Part shown: one piece after another, positions 1 through 9,880 of the stretch
How positions within the stretch are numbered: position 1 is the first letter of the stretch
Layout of the letters: every line of letters starts with the position of its first letter
NCBI GenBank assembly: GCA_020650975.1
Contig: JAIPMN010001380.1
Span: 272 to 44,338, forward strand
Direction of reading: 5' to 3'
DNA length: 44,067 nucleotides
Source of the DNA: Apostichopus californicus
Lineage: Eukaryota; Echinodermata; Holothuroidea; Aspidochirotida; Stichopodidae
Notes under the pieces: generated by a model
The model's database searches: none
Told to the model about the DNA's origin: nothing
Seen by the model: the letters and a program-made list of their open reading frames with translations, nothing else
Position numbers and translations under genes: made by a program

Positions 1-115
1 TGGTTCGACGTGTTTGGTTTTAATTTTGATTTGGTTTGATTTTTTAGGGGGGGACGTCCCCCCACTCAAAAATTAGGGGGGACGTGTCCCCCCCCGACCC
101 CCCCGCTTCCGCCGC
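1..115. repeat. G/C-run-rich transposon end fragment
   Basis: This short stretch alternates runs of G and C. It includes a perfect 18-bp palindrome at 47-64 (seven G, ACGT, seven C), a second G-run/ACGTG/C-run block, and then a CCGCCGCCTATG sequence. The pattern resembles the ends of DNA transposons such as the element at 2199-3505 and is unlike the AT-rich DNA around it. The partner end would lie left of the window, so the family cannot be assigned. The call rests on composition and palindromic structure only. Confidence 0.4.
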
Positions 116-2198
116 CTATGCCCACCTCCATGGTTAAAAATTCAGGGCTAAAAGCATGGATTTGCCCCACCAAGAATTGTTAGAGGGTCCAAATACGTTT
201 GAATAGTGCGTTTCAAATTAATAAAAACAGTTATTTTTCCATGAATATTATAATAACTCTGGAATCAACAATTTCGGACACCGCCCGCGACAAAACATGC
301 CAGCTGGTGTCAACATGTCCGAGTTCCGCTATTGTTTACAGGTATAAATACTTTGATGGTATTCATGAAATTATTGGAAAATGTAATTAAATTGCACAAC
401 TGCAATGAATGATTCAGGGTTTTTAACTATAGGTATGCAATCCACGTCAGTCAGATGGGTATTTTACCGGTACTGTATTTCATCTACTTAGGTTTCCTTC
501 ATAATCCGTCGAATGTTCGACAGTTCTTTTATTTCTGAAAAGGTTTAAAACTCTCCACCTACTAGAAAGGTGCTCAAATTTTGCGAAAAAAAAGTTACAA
601 TCTCGAGACAGTCGAAACTTTGAGGAAAAAGGCTAGTACTTTTCAGATAAAGTAGTCGCAAGTTGGAGATAAATAGTCGAGTTTTTAAGATGAAATGTTC
701 ATATTTTCTACGTCTCATCTGGGCCACAATAGCCTCTACCTAAAGTACATTCTTTTGGGAAGATTTCCAAACTTGCTACCGGTTTTCTGCTACCCCCCCT
801 CCCCCCAACCCACCCAGACACATGCACACCGTTTTTGATTGCTTCCTACGCCAATCAACTAATTCATGGAAACATACCGTGCATGGTACGGGTCAGGGTA
901 GCAGGAGGTCAATTTTACAGACAATTTTGTGAATGGCTCTTATCATTGTTCATTTGTATTCATGGACGGCTTAGTGTATGATTGTATTGGTAAGTTTGCT
1001 CACATCCAGTCCTGAAAACGGGTCGACGCCTTTACTTCCGTGAACCTCATACTTAAAGAAAATCAAATAATCGTCAGTAATGCTATAACTTCAACCTCGG
1101 AAGTTTATGGCGGTATACCACCATCTCAAATAATATTTCACAAGTGGAGCATTTACTGATCTACTTTAACACGATCAAGTGAAAACGACAGAATCAGTTA
1201 TATACTTACAATGCTACATCTAAATAGATATAGAGGGCCTATATGTATACAAAAAGATTTATAAAAGAAAAGTCACATGCTATAACTTCAAGAAGAATTT
1301 TGCTACCAACATCAAAGATATTTCATCAGTGAAACATTTAATTGTCTAATTTAACATTCGTCAATGTTTGGGAGTAATTTGTTATTGTAAAACCAACATC
1401 AAAATTCTATCAATTGTTAGCATGTGAAAATTTGGGGTCAACAGTGATCTTTAATATGCACATGCCCATAATGAATTAGTATTCCCTTGTTGCATTTTGG
1501 TAAAGGTATGAAGGTCATGTGACCACTGAACGGGCTCGCCACAGTTTGTAACATACATTTTGAGAAATCTTTGTATCAGTAAGAGAGCCTAAATGCGAAA
1601 TGGTGCGAACTTTTGCAACTTGTTTGCAATAAATTTCTAATAAGCCAGTATAGACCTTCAACATATGTATTGCTGTAGAAAATTATCCAGCTAGTAGAGA
1701 TCAAAGTTTACACACATCTCATTTATTTACGTGACAAACATATTATAACATTCATAATCTTGGGGTTGGGGTTGCATATACTGTTTAAAATATTTGCAGT
1801 TGCTAGTCACGTGGTAGTTTAAACATATTACCTCGTACAAGGTTTTCTTTAGTTGTGGTTCGACATGTGGAAGTTACGGACTGCCCCTCTCCTTTCAGAA
1901 TTTTTAATATTGTTTGGCTGTCAGGTTGGGAAATCCGTATTGGTAAGAAGAAACATACATTAATGGGGCCATAGGAGACTGGTTTCTAAGCCTTGGAATC
2001 AGTGGTTCCACCGGAATGATGGAACCATTTATGACAGTCCACAGACAAAGAGGAACGGCGAAACAGGATGGTGACTTGATTGGGGACTACCGCCCCAGAA
2101 CTGGCAAAATAACGTCTCACGGGGAAGCGAGCTTCTGTACCCGATACGAAACCCTCCCCGATGGCAGGGCAGTTTCCCAGATGTAGTAGGCATATAAC
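116..2198. other. non-coding upstream DNA, nothing recognised
   Basis: No reading frame here exceeds chance length or resembles a known protein. The DNA is AT-rich with a few C-rich patches (about 787-815). I see no promoter, tRNA or transposon pair that I can defend. It is either intergenic DNA upstream of the kindlin gene or part of a 5' intron, depending on where the first untranslated exon lies. Confidence 0.5.
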
Positions 2199-3505
2199 CA
2201 GTGGCGTAGCCAGGATTTTTCAGTGGTGGGGCGCTGGGGGGGGGCTTTACCATTTCATGGGAGGGCGTCTTGTTACTATATCTAAGCGGAGCGGCACCAT
2301 GTGTTGGTGCGCAGCGTACCGAAATTTTTAGCTAAAAAGGCCTCCTAGATCGTCGGAAATGACACTTTCCAAGCCTTGTAAGCAGGGGCGTCAATCTGAT
2401 TTGAAACGGGGGGGGGGGGGGACATAATCAATTCGAGTATTCCGGCCGCAAGTACTATAGCGCCACCATCGGTTGGCGCGCAGCGTACCAAGAAAATTTC
2501 AGATTTCAAATATCTGCCAGATCGCTGGAGATGGCACTTGCCAGGCTGGATAGCAGCCATCTAGTTGCGTGATTTCGGGAGAAAATTACAAATTCGTCAC
2601 TCAGGAAATCTGCAATAAAGTTCATGCGGCCTTAATTTTTGGTGGATTATTTCTGTTATTAGTGATTCCAATTGACATCAACATTAGAACCCAGTGCAAG
2701 TTGACAAATGATGCGGCGAACTGGAGACCCCAGCTCCATTTTGCCTTATGTTTCAGGATAGAATACCCCTCATTTGTTCAAACCCATGGCAACTAACAAT
2801 CTGTGAATACATTTACTTCGAAATGGGTACATTATATTGCACCAAGTCGGTCAAGGAATGACCCCAGGGCCTCAGATATAGGCCTATAGGAACGATGCCC
2901 CAAAATGTCCCCGGACATACTATAGGCGAAGGAAGCTATCCGCCGCGACTGCATGTGAGTTTCTCGACTTGCTGTCCTGGGAGTCATACCACAAAATTGT
3001 GAGTTTGACACCGGCATTGACATTTTTCGACAAATCTGCAAATTGCGCGTGGAAAATAAAAAAAAGATTGACTGGGCTTTCAGCCAAGTATAACATACTG
3101 AATGCCGACCGAACTAAATGTCAAACTGACATGATCAAAGATTGCGTCTGAAACATTATTAGGGTGATAGACTGATTCTCAGCGATAGTATTGTCTCCTT
3201 TCTTGAAAATTTGGTTTTTAGCGGTTTTAAGAGCATCAGGGTACGTCCCAGAAGTGAAAACCCGGCCTATGCGCTATGTCACGTCCGGTTTTTCAGCAAC
3301 TATAGCCTACTGCCGGTCCGCGGTCGAAGGGTCGTTCATGAGTGGTCATCATGGAGATTCGAAACCATTCAGATCAATGATATATTTTTCGCACATGTAA
3401 TTTTTTTTAGACACCCAAAATCCCAGTGGGGGGCCGACTGGGGGCGACAAGCTTTCATGGGGGGCTGTCGCCCCCCACGCCCCCCCCCCCTTGGCTACGC
3501 CACTG
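2199..3505. mobile_element. non-autonomous hAT-type DNA transposon A (1307 bp)
   Basis: The left end reads CAGTGGCGTAGCCA (2199-2212). The right end is its exact reverse complement TGGCTACGCCACTG (3492-3505), giving 14-bp perfect terminal inverted repeats. Immediately outside are CATATAAC (2191-2198) and CATTTAAC (3506-3513), an 8-bp target-site duplication with one mismatch, as expected for the hAT superfamily. Long G or C runs lie just inside both ends. No transposase frame is visible; the open frames inside are short and GC-driven. The left 350 bp contain two diverged direct copies of the end region: CAGTGGCG at 2199 versus CAGGGGCG at 2383, and GCGCAGCGTACC at both 2309 and 2478. The single TSD mismatch suggests an old insertion. 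The superfamily call is inferred from TSD length and TIR, since there is no transposase. Confidence 0.75.
2290..2550. repeat. internal diverged direct duplication in transposon A
   Basis: Two related segments, about 2298-2378 and 2461-2545, share the order CACCAT, TTGG, GCGCAGCGTACC, an AT-rich stretch, AGATCG and GGCACTT/GACACTT. The offset is about 169-184 bp. The second copy is preceded by a degenerate version of the transposon's own terminal sequence (2383-2421, ending in a 14-G run). This looks like a tandem end duplication or a nested relative. Confidence 0.6.
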
Positions 3506-3513
3506 CATTTAAC

Positions 3514-5280
3514 CCGACCTGTGTTTTATCACAACCCCTCTAGACACCCAAGCTAGAGTTCCCCTCCCCCTCTTTGTCCGAGCTAGAGGAAAGAAGACCT
3601 TACACAGGCCTTCATGCGGAATGGGGGAGGAGCGTACCCTCCCGTCGGTGCAAACTAAAGTGCCTCTCACCTACCCCACCATCGTGTTTACAAGAACTTC
3701 AAAAAGTTACTTGGTTACCCGATAGCAATTGTGTATTGTGCAGGCATTGTGTCCAAATTGCTGGGTCAAAGATTTGGTAAGGGTGTGTTTACTAGATCTT
3801 TACGGAGGTTGATCATATCAGGATCATACCATAGATGGGGACACCGATATCAGCTTCAAAAAGTGACAAATATACCGAGAAAAATAGAAGCAGATCCTAT
3901 TTGCGTTGAATAATTTGACGTTCTGTGCAGATTAAGAAGCCGATATCATCGATTTTAACATAACAAGGTTTTGGCAGGACAGGGGTGCAGTTATAATGAT
4001 TTCTTCCGGTATTGATGTCGGCAAACTTATTCACAGGAAATTTCTTTATCCGGGGAATGTTTTCTTATGACTTTAAAATGATAGCTGTCAATTGTATCTT
4101 TAGTGGATTCATTTCTATCTGTCCATTCAGGACACTGAATCGAGAAAGGAAAACTATACTACTAGGGTAAATAATTATCACGCTATGTTACCCTTCAAGC
4201 ACTTGATAGCCTTTGCAGTCTACCGCCATCGCATTGGAGGATTTGGCACTCCTCGAACTAACTGATTGGTCCTCGCTTGCTTGAAGCTGCAAAAGTGTCC
4301 AATAATTAGCCATGTACTATTTACCTACAGTACAGGATCGTCCATAACCATAAAAGGATACACGTCAAACGTCTATACACGGGGTACAATACTGCGTACC
4401 TATAGGACAACTACAACGAGTGAGTACATACGTACGTATAGATAATGGGTGTGCTGTAGGTAGTGAGGACAACTATGAGCATTTAGCTTGACCTCACGTT
4501 AGGCCTGTATTTCAGTTCCGAAACACTTGTGTTACACCACATACTATGTGACAACATTTGTGACATTACTGGATTATTGTATGCGAGAAATTGAAATACC
4601 AAACGAAACTAAGTTGAGAGGTCATTTACTTGGTACGTATTTCATCCAAGTTATCATCGGTTTTACTGTAAAACGTTGGATTAGCCCTACAACTAGTGTA
4701 CATTACTACTACTACTTCTAAAGTTCTAGTCGCTTTTGGTAGAATACCGTAATTTCGCGTGTTCCCTAAATGCGCATAGGCCAGTGTTATACATATGTAG
4801 CCGCACTGATACTATACTATTACTAGTCCGGTTGTTGCCATTATCTTTTTCAATTGCAATTATTAATGTACAGAACTTTAAGAGGAACATCATGTTTATA
4901 TTTTAAGCAACTTTCGTGGATTATTCCACCCAATTAGCGGAATTATAGAGCTAATTTTGGTAATCTTACGGTATCGTACATGCCCCAAACATGATGTACA
5001 CACGGAGTGCTGACACCGAGCTAGTTTAATCGATATTTAGATATCAAAGAAAAGTTTGTAGCAAAAAGACAAGCATCTCTTGTGTTGTGTGCAGATGTGC
5101 TATACGATTGCGAAGAGTTGTACAAAGATATCTGTGAAATTAGGATGTATGTAGTGTTAAGAACTAATACACAACACCATAGGCATAATACATTCGTGAA
5201 GTAATATAAATTACGAATGCCAGTAGAATCCATCATGTAATGCTTGAAAAGCATCAATTTGCTACAATATAAGTTACATT
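3514..5280. other. non-coding, no gene recognised
   Basis: Short open frames here (longest under 80 codons) show no recognisable protein. The 3200-3650 stretch, which straddles the transposon boundary, is GC- and CpG-richer than the rest. A 12-bp palindrome ATACGTACGTAT lies around 4429-4440. Nothing else is supported. Confidence 0.5.
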
Positions 5281-5329
5281 GTCATACCTGTACTTTTATG
5301 ATTTTCATACAAACTATATACATTGTCCG

Positions 5330-5950
5330 CATGTTAGTCAATGCGTGCTCAATGCAGTTTCATACGAAACATTATGAAATACATGAATGTCAAGGTAAGT
5401 AATGGTTTATGTACATGTTTTGTATGAAACTGGCATGGAGCTTCCATTGATTAATAGTTGAAATAGAAAAATGCATGCATTTCTCACGATTGTTATTTCA
5501 AAATACATGTAGCCTTTGATCAGGTAAATGATCCTTTTTGTACGTTTCGTAGGAAACTGGCATGGAGCATGCATTGATTAATATATGAAATTGCAAATGT
5601 ATACAGTTCGTACAAATCTTATTCAAAATAAATGTGTAAGAAAGGAATAGATCGTTAATGTACATTTTGTACGAAACTGCCATAGAGCATGTGTTGACTA
5701 TATGATGTAGATGGACAATTTTGTACAAAAAGGATTAAAATACATGTATGACTAGGTAGATGATCCTTAACGTATGTTTCCTATGAAACAGGCATAGAGC
5801 GTGTGGCGATAAAGGCATGAGTGTGGTAAATGTGTAAATTTCTTATGAAGAAAAAGAAAAAAATGACCAATGTAAATATACGACAAGGTAAATGAATATA
5901 TTTAGACACGTTTAGAACAAAGCTGCCATAGTGCACATATTGATTCATTA
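5330..5950. repeat. diverged ~120-bp tandem satellite, one unit inverted
   Basis: A core of the form TTTTGTAYGAAACTGSCATRG, followed by AGC, recurs on the plus strand with GAAAC at 5426, 5553, 5673, 5785 and (degenerate) 5915. Spacings are 127, 120, 112 and 130 bp. Each core is followed by a TTGATTAAT-like segment, a variable AT-rich part and a GTARATGATCCTT-like segment. One further unit at about 5333-5372 lies in the opposite orientation (TGCTCAATGCAGTTTCATAC is the reverse complement of the core). Copies differ at many positions, so the array is old. No coding capacity is evident. Confidence 0.75.
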
Positions 5951-7004
5951 CTATGTCATAAAAAGATAGGTGTATGCCAAATGTTTAATTTCATTCATGC
6001 AAATGAAGATAGTCAATAGCATCTAGCCTGTTAATTAAACATGTCTTTGTTTAGGAATATACTTGTACTAATTTTGCAGTTCTAATACTGCCCGTTTTTT
6101 CAGCCATTCGGACACATTTTGCAGGGAGCTTTTGTGACTTGGTTTCCTTTTTTGTTTGCTTTTGTAGTAATGTATGGAACTTGTTAAAGAAGCGTTTAAC
6201 AAAAGCTATATAACCGAATTCAAAGGGCTTGCAGTCCAGATGCATTATTTTTATTAAATTATTGAAGTATGGTACCATTTATATTCAGTACTGTATATAT
6301 TCAGGCTCCTATAATACAACTTCAATTGTGTGTATTGGTACATGTGTTTGTCTCTTTCTTACTGTTCCGTTACGTCTCGGATCTCCAAAAGGAAAGTAAA
6401 TGTGGATATGGGGACGGAGCAAGAAAATAATCAGTTTAAGGTAGAAGCAGGATTTATTCTTCCTCTATTCATTTAATCAGCTATGTACACAAACAAACTT
6501 CTCTGAAGTTAAATGCCAAAGATGTCAAATGCAACAAGCCAAGCTCAATGCAAACTCCAAGACAAACATGATATTACCAATATTTGCATATATGCTTCTA
6601 TTATTATTAATAGCTAACTTTACTCATTGTTTCTGGAAGATTTTAGAGTAGGTTATGTGGACGCAACTCATAGTCTTGGAATGTCACACGTCACATGTTT
6701 AACTCCGCAACCCGACTTGCTCTATGAGGCCCCTTGTTGGCTTTTGGAATAATTGCCAATGCCTGTAGTGTACTATGAGAGGCCTTTCTGGAACGACAAA
6801 CGAAAACGAATGTTGTACCTACTACCTATGTTGTTTTGCCAGTGACATTACTGTATATTGACCCAAATGTAAAGGCTGTGTGTCATCATGTAAAGGCATC
6901 AATCAGGTTCGATACCGTGCTCAGAACTCTGACTAAAGCGTCAATCATTAAATCAAACTTGACTTGTTCAGAGTTCTCTTCCTCACTTTGCATCCTCCTC
7001 CCCT

Positions 7005-7062
7005 TCCCCTCCCTTGCCACCCCCCACCCTCGCCACCCCCCATCCCTCTGGCTATACCACTG
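7005..7062. repeat. solo transposon-A-like terminus
   Basis: A C-rich tract ends in TGGCTATACCACTG (7049-7062), which matches the right TIR of the element at 2199-3505 at 12 of 14 bases. It also shares the preceding C runs. No matching left end was found nearby, so this is best read as a decayed or solo end of the same family. Confidence 0.45.
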
Positions 7063-8280
7063 AAAGCAGGTACTGTAACTGCAGTTATGTATGCTACTTT
7101 TCCATGCTCTCAAAGTGTATAGAATGAGCCCATGGATGGTCTTTCACCCAATATTAAAGTTAATTCATCTGAGTTACAAAGTAGATTTATCAGTAAATGA
7201 AAGAGTAAGCTGCTTGACAGTGTGCAGGAGCCTAATCATCTTGTTGAAATCTAAACTAACAAAACGGATTGTATGTTGCAGTCAATCTTACATTCAAGTA
7301 ACCTTTATGCAGCTTGCAAATTGCCATCTGGGTGATATTTGTTTAACTACTGTAAGTACTTTTGAGGTTGAACTTTTTGCACACAGAGCTAAATGACACT
7401 CACCTTAATCGCCTACACTCATAATCATTTGTAGTTCTGGATCGTTAGCGATGGTGTTGATAGTTGGTGCAGCAAAATCACCCTCCTTGAAAGCAGAGGT
7501 GATCCTGAACGGAAGGAACAATTGGTCTTAAATTTTAGGAATGACTTCCGTTTGGGTTAGCAACCACTTCCTGGTGTATAAAATGACAGGAAAAAGAAGA
7601 AGCATAGTTTTAACTTTACATTTGGAGAGAATAGAGCTACAGACAAACAAGCACTGGGCTGTGTGGGTAAGGAGGGTATTATTTATTACCTCGGCTCACA
7701 GTAGACAATGGTAAACAACAAAGTTGAAAACAAAAATTACTGTAGGAACATTTTTGTTGTCGGTATGATTCATCTTATATTCAAAGAATTATTGTCTGTT
7801 TGTGAATGGTAGGTTTGTTTTGATGATGTTTTGATGCATGTTGCCAAGCTACTGTATGTGTAGGTTGGGAAATAAATCCATTTTTGAATTGTTCCTGTTT
7901 GTATTTTGGGCAAAAGTATTTAAACTTTATCTGTCATCAATTATCTGCAAGTTTGTCAACTGCATAAAGACAAGGTGAAAATGTTTATTGTTTCAACAAT
8001 TACTTGTAAATTAGTCTAAAAAAGGGGTAAAATATATATAAAAGTACTTACAAAGCCATGTATGAATGGTTTACTTATTGAGGGACTGATTAATTTATGA
8101 CAACACGTTGCACAATGTGGATAACAGTAGTAATTATTAGTGCAACTCACCAAAAGAAAACTACCGACAGTTATGATCAATCAATGTTACAGGACTTTAC
8201 GCTTTTCACATTTGAACATAATATTGTGAGGCTCCCTTTTATGGGAGAGGATTATCAGTGCAGTGCATCTGCTGAGACCT

Positions 8281-8331
8281 TGGTCATTGGAATTTGGTCA
8301 TTGAACTTTGGTCATTGGAATTTGGTCATTT
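8281..8331 (+). repeat. 14-bp minisatellite, about 3.6 copies
   Basis: Units TGGTCATTGGAATT (8281-8294), TGGTCATTGAACTT (8295-8308) and TGGTCATTGGAATT (8309-8322) are followed by a partial TGGTCATTT (8323-8331). The first and third units are identical, so the array expanded recently or by two steps. Confidence 0.9.
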
Positions 8332-8952
8332 GGTCTTTGTTTACTGAGTCATAAGGGTAGTGAATGTACAAGTAATTCAAGGAACTTTCAATGATTATAT
8401 TGATAACTCTATGCAGAACATGTTCTTAATTGATACTTGTTAATAGTTTACATGTTTGAGTTCTAATTGAAATGAGGAAATAATTTGAGTTCCGATATTG
8501 TGAAGTGGTTTTGAAGCTCTAAACTATGGTTCGTGCGATACATCTCTGCACTTGTTTAGCAATTTGCTGATCTTTCATAGCATTTTTGCCATGCGATACT
8601 GGATAAATTATCGTTGTAAAATAATCTTTAACGATGACTGGAACAATTGAAAATGAAAGTAGATAACTGATTTAAATGAAGTTTCAACTTTCAATTGCTT
8701 TCATTTTAGATGATTATTTGCAGTGACATCTAGATTGATAAAAAATATATTTCAACTTTTGGTATAAAGTATTTTATAAAACGTTAGTTTGAAGAGATGC
8801 CGAAGTGCAGTGAAACGTGCCTTAGGGTTTGTCTTAAATACACGAAGAGAGCAGTCTGTTAGTGTCGTATTGCCTGTAGTATTCTGAATCGGGTAAATGA
8901 GATATTTCCCTTCAGGATTGGGAGGTGTAACTTAAGATGACCTAGTCATGTA

Positions 8953-8991
8953 TGCTAACCATTTTCCAATCTCTTGTTTCTTTCCCTTCAG
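8953..8991 (+). promoter_or_regulatory. FERMT2: 3' splice site before the 5' UTR exon
   Basis: A consensus-like branch point TGCTAAC (8953-8959) is followed by a pyrimidine-rich tract (TCTTGTTTCTTTCCCTTCAG) whose final AG is 8990-8991. This is a strong acceptor about 230 bp upstream of the kindlin start codon. It suggests a further untranslated exon lies upstream, in or left of the window. An alternative weaker acceptor (ACATGCAG, ending 9162) cannot be excluded. Confidence 0.6.
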
Positions 8992-9220
8992 AACGCTAGC
9001 TTCCGTTGCTGTTTGGGTAACATCCTTCCTTCTGGTGCGTTCGGGGTTTTATGGTGAAGATTTTAATGACAGTGTAGAAGTAACCGCACAGGATTTCTGC
9101 ACAGTAGACGATCGAAGGAAGCTTAGTGCACACGCAAACATTGAGCTACTTTTAGACATGCAGACTTGTTGAGAGGTTAACAAATATTATATTGCAAGGA
9201 ATAATTGGAATTACGTGAAA
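8992..9220 (+). other. FERMT2: kindlin 5' untranslated exon segment with two uORFs
   Basis: This is the segment between the strong acceptor at 8991 and the start codon at 9221. It contains two short upstream ORFs, at 9051-9077 (8 codons, TAG stop) and 9158-9172 (4 codons, TGA stop). The TGA at 9170-9172 is in frame with the kindlin start and closes that frame upstream, which supports ATG 9221 as the true initiation codon. No transcript evidence is available, so the left boundary is inferred from the splice signal alone. Confidence 0.55.
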
Positions 9221-9383
9221 ATGGAGAGAGATCCTCATATGTTTAAGTTGCCTGATGGCAAATATGCGGATGGATCCTGGGAGCTGAACATTCATGTGAC
9301 AGATCTCGACATCAGGAAGACCCTTAGAGTGACTGGAGACCAGCATATTGGAGGTGTTATGCTTAAACTTGTGGAAGAACTTG
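9221..9383 (+). CDS. FERMT2: kindlin coding exon 1 (residues 1-54 plus one base): F0 domain, N-terminal half
   Basis: The exon starts at ATG 9221 in a strong context (A at -3, G at +4), with an in-frame stop at 9170. It encodes the first half of F0, the ubiquitin-like domain that starts kindlins. The stretch [20 protein letters not shown] (10-29) followed by [18 protein letters not shown] (34-51) is nearly the vertebrate signature ([24 protein letters not shown]). The exon ends GAACTTG|GTAAGA, phase 1. The split codon G|AT gives Asp55 when joined to 26547, reproducing the vertebrate order LVEKLD...DWSDHA. F0 contributes to membrane and paxillin/actin-linked functions in studied kindlins. An upstream GTG at 9215 is in frame but is not needed as a start. 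Confidence 0.97.
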
Positions 9384-9514
9384 GTAAGAAGTCTTTCCTT
9401 CCTTGATTCCTTGACTAAGGGAAAGGGAATCTTTGCGATGGTAATAGCGTATAGATGTATTCATGTGGGTGCCTATGTATTTGTGATGCCTTGGCTTGTA
9501 AACACAATAACAAA

Positions 9515-9880
9515 ACAGTTATATGTGGATGCACCTTATGGAGTAGAAAACCCGGTTGTTTTCTGCGGTTGTCAATTTGTCAAAGGTCATGTGGAGGTCA
9601 ACAGAGTTCCAAGTCTAATAACCATAACCTTATAAATATGATAACTCTATATAGCGGTAAAGATAGGCTTCATATTTGTTTTGTGGATGCACTGTATTGA
9701 GTAAAAGAAATTCATTGTTTCCTGTGGAGGTCGAAGGCCATTTGAGGTCAACATTGGTCAAAGTCCTAAAAGCTTGTAAACAGTTAACTTACAGAATAGA
9801 AGTTGGATGAAGTCCATATGTAGTACATTGATGTACCTTGTTGAGTAGAAGAACTCTATTGTTGTCTGTCAAGAAATAAT
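9515..9880 (+). repeat. GGTCA-rich dispersed repeat, about three tandem units
   Basis: Three diverged units of about 150 bp share the order GTGGATGCACCTT or similar (GGATGCAC at 9526 and 9684, GATGTACC at 9830), GAGTAGAAGAA, TTGTTTTCTG, then AGGTCAAAGGTCA-like half-sites and GAGGTCAACA. The first unit contains two perfect AGGTCA motifs five bases apart (9584-9600). The same family recurs in this gene near 18740-19010, 19320-19530, 34980-35240 and 42840-43100. I associate such GGTCA-rich repeats with echinoderm genomes; this is recollection and was not checked. Confidence 0.65.

Larger units (their letters stand above)
5951..8952. other. non-coding DNA upstream of the first visible kindlin exon
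   Basis: No recognisable gene is present. The stretch holds a C-rich transposon-end fragment (7005-7062), a 14-bp tandem repeat (8281-8331) and ordinary AT-rich DNA. If the untranslated exon at 8992 is an internal exon, this region is the end of a 5' intron. If transcription starts closer, it contains the promoter. I see no decisive core promoter. Confidence 0.5.

Noticed and set aside
3211..3543. 110-codon plus-strand open frame
   Set aside because: It lies across the GC-rich right end of transposon A and translates the C/G runs as Pro/Arg/Gly-rich sequence; it is not a gene.
6906..6916. GGTTCGATACC, a perfect match to a tRNA B box
   Set aside because: No A box or cloverleaf can be drawn upstream at the right distance, and no acceptor stem pairs around it.
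8948..9172. Open frame in the same frame as the kindlin start, upstream of it
   Set aside because: It ends with TGA at 9170, before ATG 9221, and most of it is intron or UTR; it is not an N-terminal extension.
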